Shown piece by piece: positions 1 through 9,020 of a stretch of 26,884 bases of DNA; positions within the stretch are counted from its first letter, which is position 1; each line of letters opens with the position of its first letter. Made by a program: the position numbers and the translations under genes. This DNA is from Reclinomonas americana ATCC 50394. Its lineage: Eukaryota; Jakobida; Jakobea; Jakobida. The notes under the pieces were generated by a model, which saw only the letters and a program-made list of their open reading frames with translations, made no database searches and was not told where the DNA came from. The DNA is taken from positions 45,982-72,865 of the forward strand of contig PS015040.1 of NCBI GenBank assembly GCA_048213135.1, read 5' to 3'.

Positions 1-204
1 GAGAGAGAGAGAGAGAGGCGCACACACGCACCCGCACGTACAATGAGAGGGGAGAGAGCGACAGACGCAGGGAGACACGCAGACAGACTCACCCAAGAAA
101 ACAGAATCCTGTCCCTCTCCCCTTCCCTTGCCCTCACCCTCTCTCCTTTCCCTCTCTGTCTCCGCACTCAACTGACTCACCACGTTGTTGTTGATGACAC
201 ACAG
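1..204. other. Left edge: GA repeat and pyrimidine-rich intron sequence
   Basis: A (GA)n run fills bases 1-17. The rest up to 204 is C/T-rich and ends in a TTGATGACACACAG acceptor. It is best read as an intron of the coiled-coil gene. No convincing exon was seen. Confidence 0.5.
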
Positions 205-571
205 AGCCGCCCGCAAGGCGGAGATGGAGGAGCACTTGGAGTTGCTGGAGGCCAAGAGACGAGCGGAGCAGGCGGCGGAGAAGAGACTGACGGAGGTGTG
301 GCAGGATCAGCTGCACGCCAGTGCCGAGGCCGAGGCGGAGTACCAGGCGGCCAAGCGCGACTTTTACAAGCAGATTTACGAGGAGAACTTGCGAGTTGCG
401 TCTCCTTCTCACTCTCTCACTCTCGCACGCGCATTGCTTACTTTGTTTTTGTGCGCGACACAGCTCATGCAGTACAAGAAGGAGCTGGAGCGGGAGGAAA
501 AGGAGAAGGATACGGAGGAGGAGCGCGCGCGGACCGAATTCGCCGCGCGTTTCCAGACCTCTCTCCGATAA
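205..571 (+). CDS. C-terminal exons of a coiled-coil protein, TPH/ciliary-like (5' part missing)
   Basis: Two exons are visible, 205-394 and 464-571, ending in TAA. The upstream exon must lie further left, because a CACACAG acceptor ends at 204. The intron starts GTTGCG at 395 and ends ACACAG at 463. Joining them phase 0 gives about 99 residues of almost uninterrupted charged helix, including EEHLELLEAKRRAEQAAEKR and then YKKELEREEKEK. This heptad-rich, Glu/Arg/Lys-rich composition resembles trichohyalin-plectin-homology proteins of cilia and flagella, but no diagnostic motif is visible, so the family is an inference. The alternative splice (G left in the exon) gives a non-helical frame and was rejected. 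The gene converges on the glutathione S-transferase gene, whose stop is 157 bp downstream. Confidence 0.6.
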
Positions 572-727
572 GCCAGCCACTCCTCATTTCATTCACATTC
601 AGTTGCACACTCCCTCCGCCGCTCCTTGCGCGGCTTTTGGAGAGCGATTCGCCGCATGTGTGTGTGTGTGTGTTTGTGTGTAAGTCACATTGTACCAAGT
701 GTTTTTTCCACATTCGGCGAGCGTGCG

Positions 728-2591
728 TCACATGCAGGGCGAGGTGCCGTCGAAGGGGAAGTGACGCGAGCTGTGTGTTGCTGAGAGTGAGTGACGCGGC
801 TCGTGTGGGGTGTGCGGATGGATGAGGGGATGTACCTGCTGAGGAAGGCGGCCACGTTGGGTCGCTCGGCAATGCGCTGCATGTGCGCCTTCACCAGGGG
901 GATCTGCAGAGAGATCTCACAGTGAGATTTTTCCGATCCTCGCTCTTGCTCTCGCTGTCACTATTCTTGCCCGTTAGTTCAGCTCAGGCCCTCCTCTCTA
1001 TTCGTCTTTTCTCTGTCACGGAGAGAAAGAGAGAGATAGAAAGGGAAGCATGTGAGCAGGAGTCGAAAGGGATGACGGTGATAGCGAACGGAAAGAGGGG
1101 AGAGAAAGGCACATGATGGAAAGGAAAGATTCACGGGCACGAGCAAGGAACAAAAACGGGCTTTGTTCTTCCTTCGTTTGTTTTTTTCATTCTCTTGCTT
1201 GCCCTTCCCTACCCTCTCCTGCCCTGTCTCCCTTCGGTACGCTTCGGAACATGTCTGACGTTTCGTCGCATTCATTGCTGCTTCCCTTTCTCTCTCTGTC
1301 ATCGCCATGTCAGTCCCCATTTGTCCTTTCCCCTCCCTCTCCGTTCCTCTCTTCAGTTCTGTCTCTCTTCACTGATTTTCACTGTCGGCCGTTTCGTCAC
1401 CACGTTTCTCTGCTGCTTCCCTTTTTCTCATCTCTTCTCCTTTCCTCTCTGTCTTCGCTGCGTTTTCTTAACCGTCTGCCCTGTGTCTCCTCTTCTCTCC
1501 TGCTTCTTCCGTCCTTCTCTCCCCCACCCTCTTGCCCTCCCCCATCCTCTTGCCTGCTCCTTTTCCTTCCTCTTCCCCCCCTCCCCCCTCCCTCCCCTCC
1601 CTTCCCCTCCTCTCGCCCCTCCCGCAACATCCAACGCCTCCCACTCCTCAGGACACTGGAACGCGAGACCCGCCTCCAAGTGATACGCCACCAGGTCCAC
1701 ATACGACAGCTGATCACCGACATAGTACTCGCCCTTGCCGCGCTTCAGCGCAGCCTCCAAAAAGTTGCAGCGACGCGGCATGAAGATCTCCTTGAAGAGG
1801 CCGATGCGATGGTCCTGCTCCGGTCCGCGGTTCTCCGCAAACGACCTGCACACATACACAGCGTCAGCACAAAGGTGATTGCACTCTGCACCACAGCAGG
1901 AGTCAACGAAGCTTGTTGGGATGCAGTGGATGCCAGCACTCGCAGCCGACATCGACCAGCTCCGCAATGCCTTGCACGAGGATCTCCGCATGCAGCTGCT
2001 GCTCCTCCGCTGTCCCCCCAAAACAAGATCAACAGTAAGAGACATAATACACACCACCAGAACAACCACCATCAATCCGCGCAACTCGACGGCCACAAGA
2101 CACCACCAGCCTGCGCAAGTTCTCAGCACTTATCTCGCATCTTTCTCTTTTCTTTCTCTCTCACACACACGCAACGAGGTGCTTCGCGAGGTACTTGGTG
2201 GAGATCGGGGTCTGTGAGAGCACCAGCTCGCCATTGTGCACCACAAACGGAGGTGCATAGCCGATGCCCGTCGATCGTTGCTGTTGCATGAACTCAAACA
2301 CCAGTCGCGCTCCATCGGCTTTCTGCGCAATGCACACTCACTGAGAGAATGCGTTTCTCTTTCTCTATAACAGTCGGCGTGTCTCAGAGGCACTCACAGG
2401 AACAGCGTTGGAGACGTCGGAGTAGGGCGTTCCGGTCTCCTCAAAGATGAGTCGGAGAAAGTCTCCGCGACCTGTGTTGTGTGGTTAGAGAGGCCGTTCT
2501 TTCTTGGTGAGCACTGTGCGTCATCGTTACCAGGCATGCCCGGCCAGTAGTACAACACCCACTCAGCAGCAGCAGCAGCAGCAGATGCCAT
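728..2591 (-). CDS. Glutathione S-transferase, tandem copy 1 (7 exons)
   Basis: Cytosolic enzyme conjugating glutathione to electrophiles. Exons: 2531-2591, 2398-2471, 2176-2322, about 1907-2009, 1629-1845, 836-903 and 728-770. The start is ATG at 2591 and the stop TGA at 728. The product is about 234 aa, normal for the family. The thioredoxin-like N-domain begins WVLYYWPGMPGRGDFLRLIF, with the expected Tyr near the start and the G-R-G-x-F-x-R-L motif. LVLSQTPISTKYLAKHL supplies the G-site SQT. The C-domain holds EYYVGDQLSYVDLVAYHL, the usual N-capping box region (G-D-x-x-S/T-x-x-D). The last exon ends FPFDGTSPCM. The 725-nt fifth intron (904-1628) is purine-rich in the sense strand. The junction between exons 4 and 5 does not join in frame with GT-AG ends. 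The acceptor of exon 4 is also uncertain (2009 or 2001). Copy 2 lies directly upstream. Confidence 0.85.
904..1628 (-). other. Long purine-rich intron of GST copy 1 with internal repeats
   Basis: Sense-strand sequence starts GTTGCGGGAGGGG and continues as dense G-runs over about 1545-1620. The + strand carries two related blocks around GTTTCGTCGCATTCATTGCTG (1260) and GTTTCGTCACCACG (1390). The counterpart intron in copy 2 (2840-3517) has the same two blocks near 3128 and 3272. Open frames here are low-complexity and not coding. Confidence 0.6.
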
Positions 2592-2669
2592 TTCTCCGAT
2601 GAACTCAACGATGTATGCGCTGGGACAACTCAACAGAAGAGGACGAATTGTTTCACTGTTCACGTATTC

Positions 2670-4470
2670 TCACATGCAGGGCGAGGTGCCGTCGAAGGGG
2701 AAGTGACGCGAGCTGTGTGTTGCTAGAGTAAGTGACACACGGGTGTGCGGATGGGTGAGGGGGTGTACCTGCTGAGGAAGGCGGCCACGTTGGGTCGCTC
2801 GGCAATGCGCTGCATGTGCGCCTTCACCAGGGGGATCTACAGAGATTTATAGTGAGATATTGCTGATCCGCTGCCACTATTCTTGCCCGTCTGTTCAGCT
2901 CAGTCCCTCCTCTCTATTCGTCTTTTCTCTGTCACGGAGAGAAAGAGAGAGATAGAAAGGGAAGCATGTGAGCAGGAGGCGAAAGGGATGACGGTGACAG
3001 CGAACGGAGAGAGGGGAGAGAACGGCATGAGCAAGAAACAAAAACAGGCTTCGCTGTTCCTCTCACTCACTTGCTTGCGTTCCTCTCTCCTTCCCTGTCT
3101 CCCTTCGGTACGTTTTGTAACTGTCTGCCGTTTCGTCGCATTATTCACTGCTGCTTCCCTTTTTCTCCCTCTCTCTCTCTCATTGCTCAGTGTCTCCCCC
3201 TGCACTCCATTAGTCCTTTCCCTTCTCTTCAGCTCCCCTCCCTGTCTCTCTCCACTGATGTTCACTGTCGGCCGTTTCGTCACCACGTTTCTCTGCTGCT
3301 TCCCATCTCATTTCTTCTGCTTTTTCCTCTCTGTCTTCGCTGTGTTTTCTTAACCGTCTGCCCTTTGTCTTCTCTTCTCTCCTACTTATTTCGTCCTTCT
3401 CTCCCCCATCCTCTTGCCTGCTCCTTTTCCTTCCCCCTTTCCCGTCCCTCCTCCTCTCCCTCCCCCCTCCCTTCCCCCTCCCCCCTCCCTTCCCCTCCTT
3501 CTCCCCCCTCCCGCAACATCCAACGCCTCCCACTCCTCGGGACACTGGAACGCGAGACCCGCCTCCAAGTGATACGCCACCAGGTCCACATACGACATCT
3601 GATCACCGACATAGTACTCGCCCTTGCCGCGCTTCAGCGCAGCCTCCATGAAATTGCAGCGACGCGGCATGAAGATCTCCTTGAAGAGGCCGATGCGATG
3701 ATCCTGCTCCGGTCCACGGTTGTCCTCAAATGACCTGCTCACCGTGTCAAAAACAAAGAGTTGCACTGCACTCGGAAGTACGACGGGAGTCAACAAAGCA
3801 TGAAGGGATGCAGTGGATGCCAGCACTCGCAGCCGACATCGACCAGCTCCGAAATGCCTTGCACGAGGATCTCCGCGTGCAGCTGCTGCTCCTCCGCTGC
3901 CCTCCACAAGGTGCGATAATGAGAGACACCCCACATACCACCAGAACAGCCACCATTAATCCGCGCAACTCGACGGCCACAAAACACCACCAGCCTGCGC
4001 AAGAAGATCAGAACTTATCTCGCATCTTTCTCCCTTGTCCCTCTCTTCTCACGCAACGAGGTGCTTGGCGAGGTACTTGGTGGAGACCGGGATCTGTGAG
4101 AGCACCAGCTCGCCATTGAGCACCACAAACGGAGGTGCATAGCCGATTCCCGCCGATCGTTTTTGTTGCATGAACTCAAACACAAGTTGAAATCCGTCGG
4201 CTTTCTGCGCAACGTACAGACACTCAGAGAATGCGTTTCTCTTTCTCTATAACAGTCGGCGTGTCTCAGAGGCACTCACAGGAACCGTGCTGGAGAAGTC
4301 GGAGTAGGGCGTTCCGGTCTCCTCAAAGATGAGTCGGAGAAATTCTCCGCGACCTGCGTGTGCAGTCAGAGAGGCCGTTCTTTCTTGTGAGCATTGTGCG
4401 TCCGCGTACCAGGCGTGCCAGGCCAGTAGTACAACACCCACTCAGCAGCAGCAGCAGCAGACGATGCCAT
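2670..4470 (-). CDS. Glutathione S-transferase, tandem copy 2
   Basis: Near-duplicate of the neighbouring copy with the same exon layout. Exon 1 is 4410-4470 (ATG at 4470), the C-domain exon runs from 3518 upward to about 3732, the penultimate exon encodes LVKAHMQRIAERPNVAAFLS (about 2768-2837), and the stop TGA is at 2670-2672. Exons 1-2 read WVLYYWPGTPGRGEFLRLIF and TGTPYSDFSSTV. The C-domain has EYYVGDQMSYVDLVAYHL. Coding sequence is closely conserved with copy 1. The fifth intron (about 2840-3517) is recognisably homologous but diverged by substitutions and indels. Only 78 bp separate this stop from the ATG of copy 1. G6PD ends 112 bp upstream of this ATG on the same strand, so close coregulation is possible but not shown. 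Confidence 0.85.
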
Positions 4471-4582
4471 TTCTCTGAATCCGTAAACGAAATGTGTGCT
4501 GGGACAACTCAACAGAAGAGGACGATTCGTCGTTTCACTGTTTTCTCGCTCTTCTCGTTTGCTGGACGCTGGCTCTGTGCGG

Positions 4583-7500
4583 TTACTGAGTGTCGGCCCA
4601 CTTGCAGCCGTATCTGTGACGGCAACGTGTGGTGAGGACGGGTGGAGACGTTTGGATTCTAGAATGTGTGAACGCAACTTGGCAGCCAGGTACTCGGCCT
4701 CGACTGGACCGCGGCTTCCTGCATACAGCGTGTAAGTTACCATTCCCCAGGCACAGACAGCTACGGCACGCACCGAACGGATAGAACTCGGGCACAATCG
4801 GCGTGTGCTCAATCTGTTGCAGGATCGGCGTGAACAGCTCCCAGGCGACCTGCGCACACGACGTGTGAGCACAGATTGTGTGAAATGCTTCCCTCTCTCT
4901 CTCTCCCCGCCACGCAACATCCAACTCATCCTCGCGGATAAAGTTGGTCTGGTTCGACACCAGCACGTCGTGCAGCAGGCGCTCGTAGGCGTCGGGGATG
5001 CGCGACTGGAAGCGCGACTTGTAGTTCATGTCCAGCTGCGTCTCCTTGAGCTTGTAGTTGATGCCCGGCGACTTGCTCAGCGTCTTCATGAGGATGGCCT
5101 CGTCGGGTTGCACACGAATCACTGCAAGCGGGAATAAGCGACGCAAACAAGGATGTCTTTCTCTCTCTCTCTCTCTCTTTCTCTCTCGCGTGCAATGACA
5201 AACCAAGCTCGTTGGCAAACGTCTCGTGGCCGGCAAACAGTCCACCGGGGACCGGGCTGAACTGCACGTGGATCTCGAACAGCTTCTCATCGAGAGCCTT
5301 GCCGCACTTGAGCAGGAACGGCACGCCATCCCTGCAGCCAGCGGTGAGATTCTCTTACACAAGGAGAAGGAAAGCGAAGAGGAAGAGGGAAGAGAGAAGA
5401 GGGCAGAAAGAGCAATGGAAAAAGAAAGCAGAAGGTTAAAGGGAGAAACCAGGCAGGGGGCAGAAGGGGAAGGAAGAATCATCACAGAGTGGAGGAAAGG
5501 CGAGAAGAACAAAGGAACAAGAAACAGAATGGCGATTCCTCAGACAGTCACTAACCAGCGACGGTTCTTGATGTGCAGCACGCAGGCGGCAAAGGTCGGC
5601 GTGTTCGACTCTGGTGACGTGGTCGGATCGTCGCGGTAGCCCGGGTTCTCGACGCCAGCTGCAGGCGCAACAGCCAGTCAACGAAAAGGACAGAGAAGAT
5701 CGAAAAAGGTGGCGGAGTGTACCAATCGTCTTCTTCTTGTACTGCCCGACAATCATGTCGGCCTTGGTGACGGGCGAGATGCATCGCAGCACCTTCAGCT
5801 TCTCGTTGCGCACTTCGTCGGCATCGATGCTGACCGGCGGCTCCATGGCAATCAGGCACAGCACTTGCATCAAGTGGTTTTGCTGCATCAGTGTGAGACG
5901 AATATCCAAGAGGATGGCACACGCAGACTGGTGGCAGGACGTACCATGACATCGCGAATGATGCCGTAGGCGTCAAAGTAGCCGCCACGGCCCTCCACGC
6001 CAATGTCCTCCTTGAGGATGATTTGCACGCAGCGGATGAAGCCGCGGTTCCACAGCGGATCAAAGATCAGGTTGCCGAAGCGGAGAACCAGCAGGTTCTG
6101 CACGACTTCCTTGCCCAGGTAGTGATCCATGCTGTGCATGCAGGTGGTGTGAGGACAGGTGCGACAGATTCTGAGGGTCTTTCATCTGCAAATAGTCATT
6201 CGTCTCGTTATTTGCGCGCTCGACCTTCCTTCCTCTCTCACCTCTCACCGCGATGAAAAACACATGAGTCTCGTCCACCGTCTCATTGGTCATGCGCATT
6301 CTTCCAACCTGCCTGTCTTTCGATCTCTCCCCTCTTTCTGCTGTTGACGAACACTGGCGTCTTGCACACCGTCACGTTGGTCACGCGTGACCGTCATGCA
6401 AACGACACGCCTCTCTTCCATTCCATCTGTCTTTCGATCTCTCTCTCTTGCATGGCAAACACACGCGTCTCGCATAACGCCTCGCAAATGTGATGCACAA
6501 GCCCAGCTTCGATTCCTCTCTCTCTCTCTCTCTCTCTCGANNNNNNNNNNNNNNNNNNNNNNNNNNNNNNNNNNNNNNNNNNNNNNNNNNNNNNNNNNNN
6601 NNNNNNNNNNNNNNNNNNNNNNNNNNNNNNNNNNNNNNNNNNNNNNNNNNNNNNNNNNNNNNNNNNNNNNNNNNNNNNNNNNNNNNNNNNNNNNNNNNNN
6701 NNNNNNNNNNNNNNNNNNNNNNNNNNNNNNNNNNNNNNNNNNNNNNNNNNNNNNNNNNNNNNNNNNNNNNNNNNNNNNNNNNNNNNNNNNNNNNNNNNNN
6801 NNNNNNNNNNNNNNNNNNNNNNNNNNNNNNNNNNNNNNNNNNNNNNNNNNNNNNNNNNNNNNNNNNNNNNNNNNNNNNNNNNNNNNNNNNNNNNNNNNNN
6901 NNNNNNNNNNNNNNNNNNNNNNNNNNNNNNNNNNNNNNNNNNNNNNNNNNNNNNNNNNNNNNNNNNNNNNNNNNNNNNNNNNNNNNNNNNNNNNNNNNNN
7001 NNNNNNNNNNNNNNNNNNNNNNNNCCTTTCCCTCCCCATCTCCCTCCCCCTTTCCCTTTCCTTGCCCCTCCCTTCCCTATGCTACCCCCTTCCCCTTCCC
7101 CTCGTTCCTCCCCCTTCTCACCGGTAAATCTCCGACTCATGGAAGCTGGCCGACAGGCAGCGCGCCAGCTCGCGGCTGCTGTCCGTGTCGCGACCGAGCG
7201 GCTTCTCCACCACAATGCGGTTCCAGCCAGTGGGCGAGCGCAGGATGGCGCCAGTCAGCTGCACACACAAACACACACACGCGCCAACAAACAAAGAAAT
7301 CAACATGCTGCGAATTGGTCGCTCAGAGCCACCAGTACCGCACCGTCGACACAATCTCAAACACATTGGGCGGCAAGCTGAGGTAGAACACGCGGTTGGC
7401 CGGTGCCGCTCCCTCCTCCTGATCCGACAGGAACTGCGCCAGCGACTCAAAGTCCTCCGACTGCACTCCCAACAAAACAAACAAACAGACAATTATTCCG

Positions 7501-8170
7501 CAGTTTGTGCAATACCGAACACCAATCATCATCTCATCAGCTGACCTTGTCGTACTGGCCCGCAAAGTACGTGCAGTGCTCCAGGAAGCGTCCGAGCGCG
7601 GCCTTCTCCTCATCGGTGTTCGCCGGGATCTTGGTGCGCATCATCTCGCGGAACTCGTCGTTGGACATGCCTGCGCGCGCGACCATGTCAGCCCCACACA
7701 TACACGCAAACACGCAAGCCCTCGCGCCAAGCAAGCACCTGTACGCGCATAGCCGACCACAGAGAACTGCGTAGCCAGGAACTTTTCACGGAACAGCAGG
7801 AAAAGCGCCGGATAAATCTTGCGCTTGGCCAACTAAATCCACGACATTATCAGCAACTAATACCTCGTCACGCACAACAACAGGAAGGGAATCATCGACG
7901 TAACATCGCCCGAGGCACCAAACACGACAATAGTGTGGAACTCGCCAGGCGCGAGTGACTCCGAAGAGCGCGACTCTGCTCACAAAATGAGCTCATACAC
8001 ACACACACACACACTAAACACACACGCGCACAAGCACACACACTTTTGCACACACACTTCACAAACACTTTCACACACTTTTTGCACACACTTTCACACT
8101 TTTGCACACACAGACAAGACGCACCACGGCCCTTGAGGCACGGAGACGAGGAACCAGCAGCAGACGACAT
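4583..8170 (-). CDS. G6PD: Glucose-6-phosphate 1-dehydrogenase (14 exons, 505 aa)
   Basis: Catalyses oxidation of glucose-6-phosphate with NADP+, the first step of the oxidative pentose phosphate pathway, in the cytosol. Exons: 8125-8170, 7905-7975, 7739-7832, 7546-7670, 7344-7460, 7122-7258, 5945-6131, 5723-5882, 5556-5658, 5204-5331, 4919-5121, 4774-4849, 4679-4718 and 4583-4613. They sum to 1518 nt (505 codons plus stop), close to the 515 aa of the human enzyme. Visible motifs are the nucleotide-binding [20 protein letters not shown], the substrate and catalytic site RMDHYLGKE (the usual Ile is Met), [16 protein letters not shown], and [20 protein letters not shown] near the C-terminus. 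The 6541-7024 gap lies inside intron 6, since IYR and MDHYLGKE join across it. Introns 11 and 13 start GTTGCG. The short N-terminus has no clear targeting signal. Confidence 0.95.
6541..7024. other. Assembly gap of 484 N in G6PD intron 6
   Basis: Run of N flanked on the left by a TC dinucleotide repeat and on the right by C-rich tracts (7025-7110). Both flanking exons join in phase, so no G6PD coding sequence is missing. The true gap size is unknown. Confidence 0.95.
7998..8112. repeat. CA-rich microsatellite in G6PD intron 1
   Basis: Imperfect CACACA and ACTTTTGCACACA units fill most of the first intron of G6PD (7976-8124). No coding content is seen. Confidence 0.8.
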
Positions 8171-9020
8171 TGCACTGTGTGCGCGTGTGTTAGTAAGAGA
8201 GAGTGAGCAGTGTGTGCTTGTCGACCAAAGTGTTATGTGTGACTTTTTACCGAGGGACAACCGCGGCGGTTCGAGCTAGTGAGCGCGGGAGAGGGATTCC
8301 AGAGGAGGCGGCGGCGGAGGCTGTTGCGGGAGCGCCGACGGCGACGACAAAGGGGTCGGTGGCAAAGGGCGAGACGGGCGCTTGGTCGGCGTACGGAGAG
8401 AGGAGACCACTGGGTGGACGCGGCAAAGACATGCACACGTGGGTGCGTGTGGTGGGGGAGAGCGGTGGAGTGGAGAGCGGGGTGGAGAGAGTGTGTTCTC
8501 TCACGCACGTGCGCAGGTTTGTGTTGGGGAGGGAGCCCGAGAGAAGCGGCTTTCGCGGGCATTTTTTCCGAGCGCCGTAGTCGCGATGGTTTACAGAAGC
8601 GTCACAGTTTTGTTATCAACAGCAACACAGCTTTCGTGATCCAAACAGTTGTACGACTGCATGATTATCACCGTCTTGAGTGAGCACCGGAAGCGGAGCA
8701 TCGCGGCAATTGAACCATTCACCAATTGCAGCCGGAGACTTTTGAGGATTGCACGGCGTTGTTGAGCAGCGTATTCAATCGCGGACCGCCATCACTCACT
8801 TTGATTATAGCAAGCGCGGTGAACAAGATTGGTGTCTGTGTTGATGTTTTGGATGCTGTTGAAGTTGGTCATCAAGACAGCTGTTGCTTGTTTTGGTGAA
8901 TGAATTTGTTGTTGTTGCTCTATCATGGCCACTACCTCCACCTTTCCCCCTCGCTTACGACGCATTATTGACTGCCATTTATCACCATCATTCTTGGCCC
9001 ACCTTCTCCGTCTCGTTCTT
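8171..9020. other. 850-bp spacer between GNL3-type gene and G6PD
   Basis: The longest gene-free stretch in the window. It should contain the 3' end of the GTPase transcript and the promoter and 5' leader of G6PD, both transcribed leftward. The left half is purine-rich with GGCGGCGG and GACGGCGACGACAA stretches. The right half (8600-8930) has mixed composition. Open frames are Arg-rich artefacts of the GC-rich repeats. I see no tRNA-like cloverleaf or transposon ends. Confidence 0.5.

Noticed and set aside
1113-2291. Long Ser/Leu/Pro-rich + strand open frame across the GST gene.
   Set aside because: It is the reverse complement of GST exons and a purine-rich intron.
4366-4718. Apparent G6PD-GST fusion: the penultimate G6PD exon is open in frame for 82 codons into the ATG of GST copy 2.
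   Set aside because: A 65-nt intron with a GTTGCG donor (4614-4678) joins to 4583-4613 and gives [12 protein letters not shown] and a stop, a normal G6PD C-terminus. It makes the whole model exactly 505 codons plus stop. The open frame is then partly intron and leader.
8279-8683. Arg-rich open frame on the + strand upstream of G6PD.
   Set aside because: Composition reflects GGC/GAG repeats. No domain, no codon-like pattern, and it overlaps the expected promoter.
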